Shown here piece by piece: positions 58,584 to 64,000 of a stretch of 64,000 nucleotides of DNA. Made by a program: the position numbers and the translations under genes. Source of the DNA: Allacma fusca (lineage: Eukaryota; Arthropoda; Collembola; Symphypleona; Sminthuridae); contig OX359248.1 of NCBI GenBank assembly GCA_947179485.1, forward strand, positions 55,624,386 through 55,688,385. Reading direction: 5' to 3'. Under the pieces are notes generated by a model that did no database searches, was not told where the DNA came from, and worked only from the letters and a program-made list of their open reading frames with translations. How positions within the stretch are numbered: position 1 is the stretch's first letter; every line of letters begins with the position of its first letter.

Positions 58584-60898
58584 AGATAGGTCGGAGTGAG
58601 GAGGGTTTGGGGGTAAAGTAATGGAATGAGACAGTGTCAACGTAAATAAAGTCAATGCAAATTGGAGGGAAGTTAATACGGTCGTATACTTGGCTTTATG
58701 ATGCAGAGCCACCGACTCGCTCTCCGATTTCCTCTCTCACTCTCACTCCCACCACTCATCATCATAACAAGACGGCTTTGAAGGAGAAAAGCCCGGAAAT
58801 CCCTTAACTGTATATTTCCTCCTTTGCCTTATAGATGTATATCCCATCTCCGTATTTATCTTCTCGCCTCCAACTTTCTCCCTCGCCATCTTTTACCAGA
58901 TGGAAATTTCCAATGTTTTGTATCTTTTCTAGAAATGTCCAAACTTTTCTCTTTCCCCAACTTTCGCTCTGTATCAAAGTAGCCATTTGATGACCGAAAA
59001 CTCGGGAAATGAAACACGATCCTCGCAATCAGGACCTGTATGTGCTTCCGTGCCTCCATTGCGGTCAAAGTATCCTCATTCCATCTCCTCTTTATACTCT
59101 TTCCGAATCTCCTCACAACTTATACATCCACACTTTATTGCAATGACATAATCGTACAACACCGTCAAATCCCTTTCAAACTTTCCTTCCCGAATAAATC
59201 ACGTAACAGAAGGTCAGCCGTAGATGTACTTCTTAGTTCCAGATTTAAACTTTATTTTTGATCGTGGATGCTCAAAAGGCGTATCTCTAGATGTAGAGCA
59301 AAACTGGAAAATTAATCCGCGTCAAAGCGGAAGATAATTTAAATAAAAAGCTGGAAAAAAGAAATTGGTTGGAGATTTTGAGATTGACGGAGTTCCTTCA
59401 ATCCCTGGTTTTATTTCACCCTTTGCTTTAAGGTTCATTTGACATAAAAGTAAAAATAGAATTTGTTGAGAATCGGAGAAAGTGGTGAAAGTAAGAAGAG
59501 CGTATGAGAGCATTGCAACTTGTTTTACGAGTGTGTCAAACCAGGGGGAATTATTCAACTGGGAGAATGTGAAATCTTGAGCTGAGTTGTTCCTTCATTG
59601 GTCACAAGGTCACATCACCTCTGTTCAGCTGATACAGAAGAAATCAGAAAATATCTATACTTGAGCATGAGACGTTGTCAACGATAATTTCACTGGGAGC
59701 GAGAAAAGAGTTGGGAACATAAAATAACCGGATATTATCTCTCTCTCTCACTTTTTCCAATCCTCTCGTATATTAGTTCCCTTAAACCTTGGTCAAAACT
59801 TCAACTTCGTGTCTTCCTTGACCAAACTGAGGCTCAGCTCATTATTCTGGCCATTATATGTATTTCTCCAATCCATCCCCTCAAATCCTAAAAGCTCAAT
59901 TTCCTGTTATCATTCCAATTTCTCATTTGGTCTGTCTTTATTATGTAAGAACTTCCAAGCCTATTTTTTACTCCTGCTTCACCAATACTTTATTTTCTTC
60001 AGTAATAATTACGTACTTCAACCATTGGTGGGTTATTCTACTGAGCAGTTAGAACTGACACAGCTTCACTTTGTAAGCTCCATAGGAATATGAGTGGAGC
60101 GAAATTAGAGCTATGTACAATGATCTCTAAGAGACTACAAAAATCAGCCCATAAAACTCTGTGAGGAAGATCATATTAATTAATTATGTAAGTCCAAAGT
60201 TTCCAACTGAAACAGAAAAATGATATGCAAAAAATTAAGATAATTATTGTAATTTAAACTTTACTTTTAGCTTGTGATAACTGAGTCACTATGAAATGCC
60301 ATATAAATGTTACAACTATGGTTGAAATTATTATAACTGTTGATTTGATAGAATGAAACCGTTATCTACATTGGAGCTCTTGTAAACAAAACGAATAGAG
60401 CATGGCATATTTATTTCAAAACTAAATAATTATGTAAAGGTAGGATTAACAAAGACAGGATAACAAAGGAAATGTTCTACATCTACATTGCAATGTTACT
60501 GCATGGAATGCTAAAGTAAAAATAATATTTGTGAGAAGGGAAGAAAGAAAAGAGGGAGGAAACTGAAGGAGCTTTGGAATTCGGAAGGATTGAATTCTAA
60601 AGGGAGAGAAAGAGAGTGGTTGTGTGTGTGGAAGGAAAAGTGTGGGAATGACTTTCAGACGTTTGGAAAACACGGAGTGGAGCAAGTCAAGTTGGTTGGT
60701 GAATGTTGGGTGGGAAAGAGTTCTTTTACTCTTGAAAAGATACTTTTCTTGGGGAACAAGCAGAAATACTTTGAGCTGAAGAAATTCGGAGCTGTCAGCC
60801 ATTGTCATGTGATGATACTGGGAGAGTTATGTGAGACTGGGCTGAGTCTGTGAAAACGAGTGTGATGTTGATGACACGAGGTTGTCTCTCAGTCTCCC

Positions 60899-60937
60899 TT
60901 ATTTTCCAGTATTTTCCAGTATTTTCCAGTATTTTCT
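60899..60937. repeat. 10-bp tandem repeat TATTTTCCAG
   Basis: Three full units and a partial fourth (ending TATTTTCTTTT). Confidence 0.85.
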
Positions 60938-62468
60938 TTTCACGTTCCTATCTACATTTCTGGCCAGCATTTTTCCACGCACGCTGTCCTCCTCCTCCCG
61001 ATGAGTAAAAGGCGAAGGAAGAAGGAATGGGATAGTTGTGTTAGATGTTGGCTGGTTGTGTGTTGCAAGGACTTTCTCCGTCTGTCACAAAACACCCAAC
61101 TTCCCGTCCTCATCATTCCTGAATATTTCACTTGTTGTGAACGGAGGTTGGGCTCTGGACTTGTTCACAAGTCTCGGCTCCATTCTATTGACCCAACAAC
61201 ATTTGGGCTCCTGGGAAGTCAGCCCTGGTCATGTGACATAGATTTCTCCCGTAATGAAGTTTGAGCAAGTAGGAAAATAATGGGGAGATGCGGGGACCGG
61301 CCTCCCCGAACTCTCACACAAAATAAAACCCGTCTCGTGCCTCCGAGATACCTCGGCCACTCTCTCCGCATCTTCATGTGATAATTCTGATGTTAGTAGC
61401 AACTCTCTCCAGGACTTGACTTAATATCTTTTGATGTGACATGAAATATGAAATGGAGTTGGGTCGTAAAACTTGCTTCAATACATCTTCCTCAGCTGCT
61501 CGAGGGGGAGCTTGAATTCTCAGCCCTTCCAAAGCCAAATTCCGTCTTCCCTTTTCCCCGACTTTATGATTTGAAAGCAAAACTTTTCCTTGATGCTGTC
61601 CTCATTTAACGATGGGCTATTACCATGATTGGATCTTACCTCCACACTCTCAGCAACCCCTTCCCATGGAAAAACATCCAGCTCCGTTTTTTACAAAACG
61701 TACACCAGTTATTTTATATCTTACTTCAAACAATACTAACATCTTACCTTAAGAGTCTTTAGAATTATCAGTTGGAAATAATGGTAGATAGGACAAATTT
61801 AATGTCCTACTAAAGTTTGCATAGGTATTTACTGGCAAGTGAAGAATTCTTAAACGATATTATTAAAATTATTTACAACAACGGCAAAAAGAGGAGCTAA
61901 AGACGCGTTAAAACTAAAGCGTGATTTGCTACATACAGTATTCTTGCTGCAAGAGAAAAGTAAGTCAATATGATATTTCTCTCTGTAGGAGCAAAAATAA
62001 GTTGAGAAACTCTGATTAATACATAAGTTCATTTTTTCTTACGAGAAAGTGGCTTATGATTTCCTTCTTGAAAATGTTGCTTCTTCAAGGGGTCAGATTC
62101 TCATGTGCTTATTAGTAGCCTCAACATAAATAATTACCTTCCGGAACTACATTGCAGACATGCGTAATCTCAGTACATTACAGGATCATTTCGGAATAAC
62201 TAAATATTCTTCCGACTTTTCCTCTTCCTCAATCTTTTGTTGCAATTTAGAACATTTAACTATTAGCAGGAAGTTACATTAAATATTAGTTATAGGTTAG
62301 CAATATCATAAAGAACCGTTAACGAACCCGGAATGACTGGATTTAATTACCTGCACACGTGCAAATCTTGTCATTTCTGGAGCTGTCTATGGGAAAGAGC
62401 AGGAGTGGGAGATACTCACCAGAGCCTATAAAATGGTTGAGCTTGAAGAAATTGTTGAGGGAAGTAGC

Positions 62469-62528
62469 GAGCTTAAAATGGAGCTTAAAATGGAGCTTAA
62501 AATAGAGCTTAAAATAGAGCTTAAAATA
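62469..62528. repeat. 12-bp tandem repeat GAGCTTAAAATR
   Basis: Five perfect-length units of GAGCTTAAAATG or GAGCTTAAAATA. The - strand reads Ile-Leu-Ser-Ser repeats, an artefact of the unit length being a multiple of three. Confidence 0.9.
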
Positions 62529-64000
62529 GAGGGCAAGCGAATAGTAGGAATGAGAGAGACAAGTGAAAGAATACTGGCCTGGAGGGCGAGCAATAAATCA
62601 TGAAGTGGGACCACGAGACCACATCTTTATTCGCCTCCTCTTCCAAGCAAAAGTCTCCTGCTTTTAACTTAATAATAAATCAAACAAAGAAAAATCGGGG
62701 TCTTGCTCCAGTAAACGCAGTTTAATTAAATTACGTAGGTCAAGCATCAGAAATTAAGGCTGGACACGTTCCTCTCATCTACATGCTTAGACTTCTACAG
62801 GCCGATACAATCATTCATTGATTTCAAATATCCAGTAACCACGGAATTAAAGTACCGAAACCTTTTCGCCGCCAAAGTTCATTATGCCTCCCATCCTCGT
62901 GATTTCCCAACCTTCCCCAGCTTTCCAATCCTATTGATTTTCTCTTGAAACACTCTCTTCCCATAAACTTTTACTTAAGATTGTAATCCATTATTTAGAA
63001 CACCAGAATTGTATTTGAAGAATCTTGACTCTTCGTTCCTTCCATGAAAACACTCAATGATTCATTATTTAAAGGAGAAATCAATAAGCATGATCAAGAG
63101 GTCCCAAAATTGTCGTAGCCACTCATGCTCTAAGCTACCACTGGTTTTAGATTACTCTATCCCATTCTGGAGGTAAATTTAAGGGAAAAATTGAAATCCC
63201 CCTTCTTTTGGTGTACTTATCAAGTGCGGTGAAATGCAAAGAACGTCCAAGTTATTTCAAGACTTGGGAATAAAAAAAAACCGAGAAAATTGTGATGGGA
63301 GAGGATTTGTGAGTGATTGGTGAAAGAGAGGTGATCAATCAACTGACCTCGTTTTATTGACCCGGGATTGAGTGATACTAGACAAATTCGCAAAAGTTGA
63401 AGAGAAACAGTTTTTCTCGGGGTTGAATCCCAAAGACGCAATTGCCTTTCACCAGACCTGGGTATAGATCCCATACATTTATGTATATCCAGAAACTGCA
63501 CTAACTCAACAAAACGTACGAGGGTTGTGAAAGTAATGCGGACAAGGAATTGTGTATAGAGAGCTAGAAAAGTATATTGGGGAAAGTGGAAAGGGCCAAG
63601 TAAGTATATGTAACCAGAGCTTGGGTCATTTGAGGAATTTTGTTCCATTTCCTGGGATGTAGGTATGTACATATGTAGGTGTATCTATAGACGGAGGAAA
63701 AGTGAAGAAGCAGAAATGAAATCTTTCGGGGAGGCTTTGTCGCACGTACGGAACATGAGCAACAAGATTTACAATTGTTCCGCCATTTATCTTTTAGCCA
63801 TGAAGGAAGCAGGTTAAAAGAGAAAGGAGACTTTACTTGTTTCAATAAAGTTTCATTGTAAGATGGGAGTAAAGCGAGAGAGGCAGGAGGAAGACAGACG
63901 TTCTCTTCTTACTGTTATGGCCAAAGTAAAAGTTGCAGAGCTTCATATACCTTATCCACAATCTCGAGTGTTTCACTCACTCAACTTTTGTTTCGCTACA

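Larger units (their letters stand above)
55851..64000. other. No gene seen; scattered simple repeats
   Basis: About 8 kb of unique-looking DNA with alternating purine- and pyrimidine-rich patches. Frames up to 150 codons occur on both strands without domains. The structured items are the four G-tracts at 58553, the TATTTTCCAG repeat at 60899 and the 12-bp repeat at 62469. Confidence 0.4.

Noticed and set aside
62426..62614. Ile-Leu-Ser-Ser repeat protein
   Set aside because: The 12-bp tandem repeat stays in frame by length alone.

Overview
This window looks like nuclear DNA of an invertebrate animal, probably an arthropod, although the species cannot be fixed from the sequence. The evidence is A+T-rich composition, short GT-AG introns of about 70-100 bp in transposon-borne genes, and a transposon community typical of animals: R2/NeSL-like retroelements with a restriction-like endonuclease, CR1/Jockey-type LINEs with an apurinic endonuclease, a pogo/Tigger-like transposase and many hAT-like elements. 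I found no host gene that I can name, and no rRNA, tRNA or CRISPR array.

Region 0.6-9.2 kb is a nested stack. A LINE (copy A) begins at an ATG at 605. Fourteen bases into its reading frame sits a 2.9-kb hAT-like element (619-3502) with an 8-bp target duplication. That element carries a decayed four-exon gene for a coiled coil plus BEN domain on the + strand, and a 3'-truncated R2-like reverse transcriptase on the - strand. LINE A resumes at 3511 and runs to about 6.52 kb. A 5'-truncated LINE of another lineage (copy B) follows with its tail at 7540. LINE copy C comes next and is itself split by a 686-bp inverted-repeat element (7727-8412).

Region 9.9-32.7 kb is a dense mosaic. It holds a TA-flanked MITE, two copies of an ACGTTACG-rich hAT-like element, an open LINE RT frame (copy D) fused to a 5'-truncated Tigger-like transposase with two introns, and two copies of a polyadenylated SINE-like retroposon with long target duplications. 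It also holds a 3-bp-TSD inverted-repeat element, a second, fuller R2-like element with RT, CCHC knuckle and RLE endonuclease on the - strand, a long-TIR element, and two hAT-like elements with perfect 8-bp duplications.

Region 32.7-64 kb is mostly unique A+T-rich DNA with purine/pyrimidine tracts and microsatellites. It contains a few elements: a 1.56-kb GGGGGCC-ended element at 40.7-42.3 kb and hAT-like elements at 49.1 and 54.7 kb. No coding exon is convincing there; it could be intergenic DNA or a large intron.

The unifying pattern is that the hAT-like elements have similar ends and 8-bp duplications, but each family is packed with its own short repeated word (TACGGTA, CGTAACG, GGTTCCGG, AGTAAGTA, AAATACAAAATA, TATAGGC and others). 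The most novel single object is the hAT-like element carrying an intron-containing BEN-domain gene.
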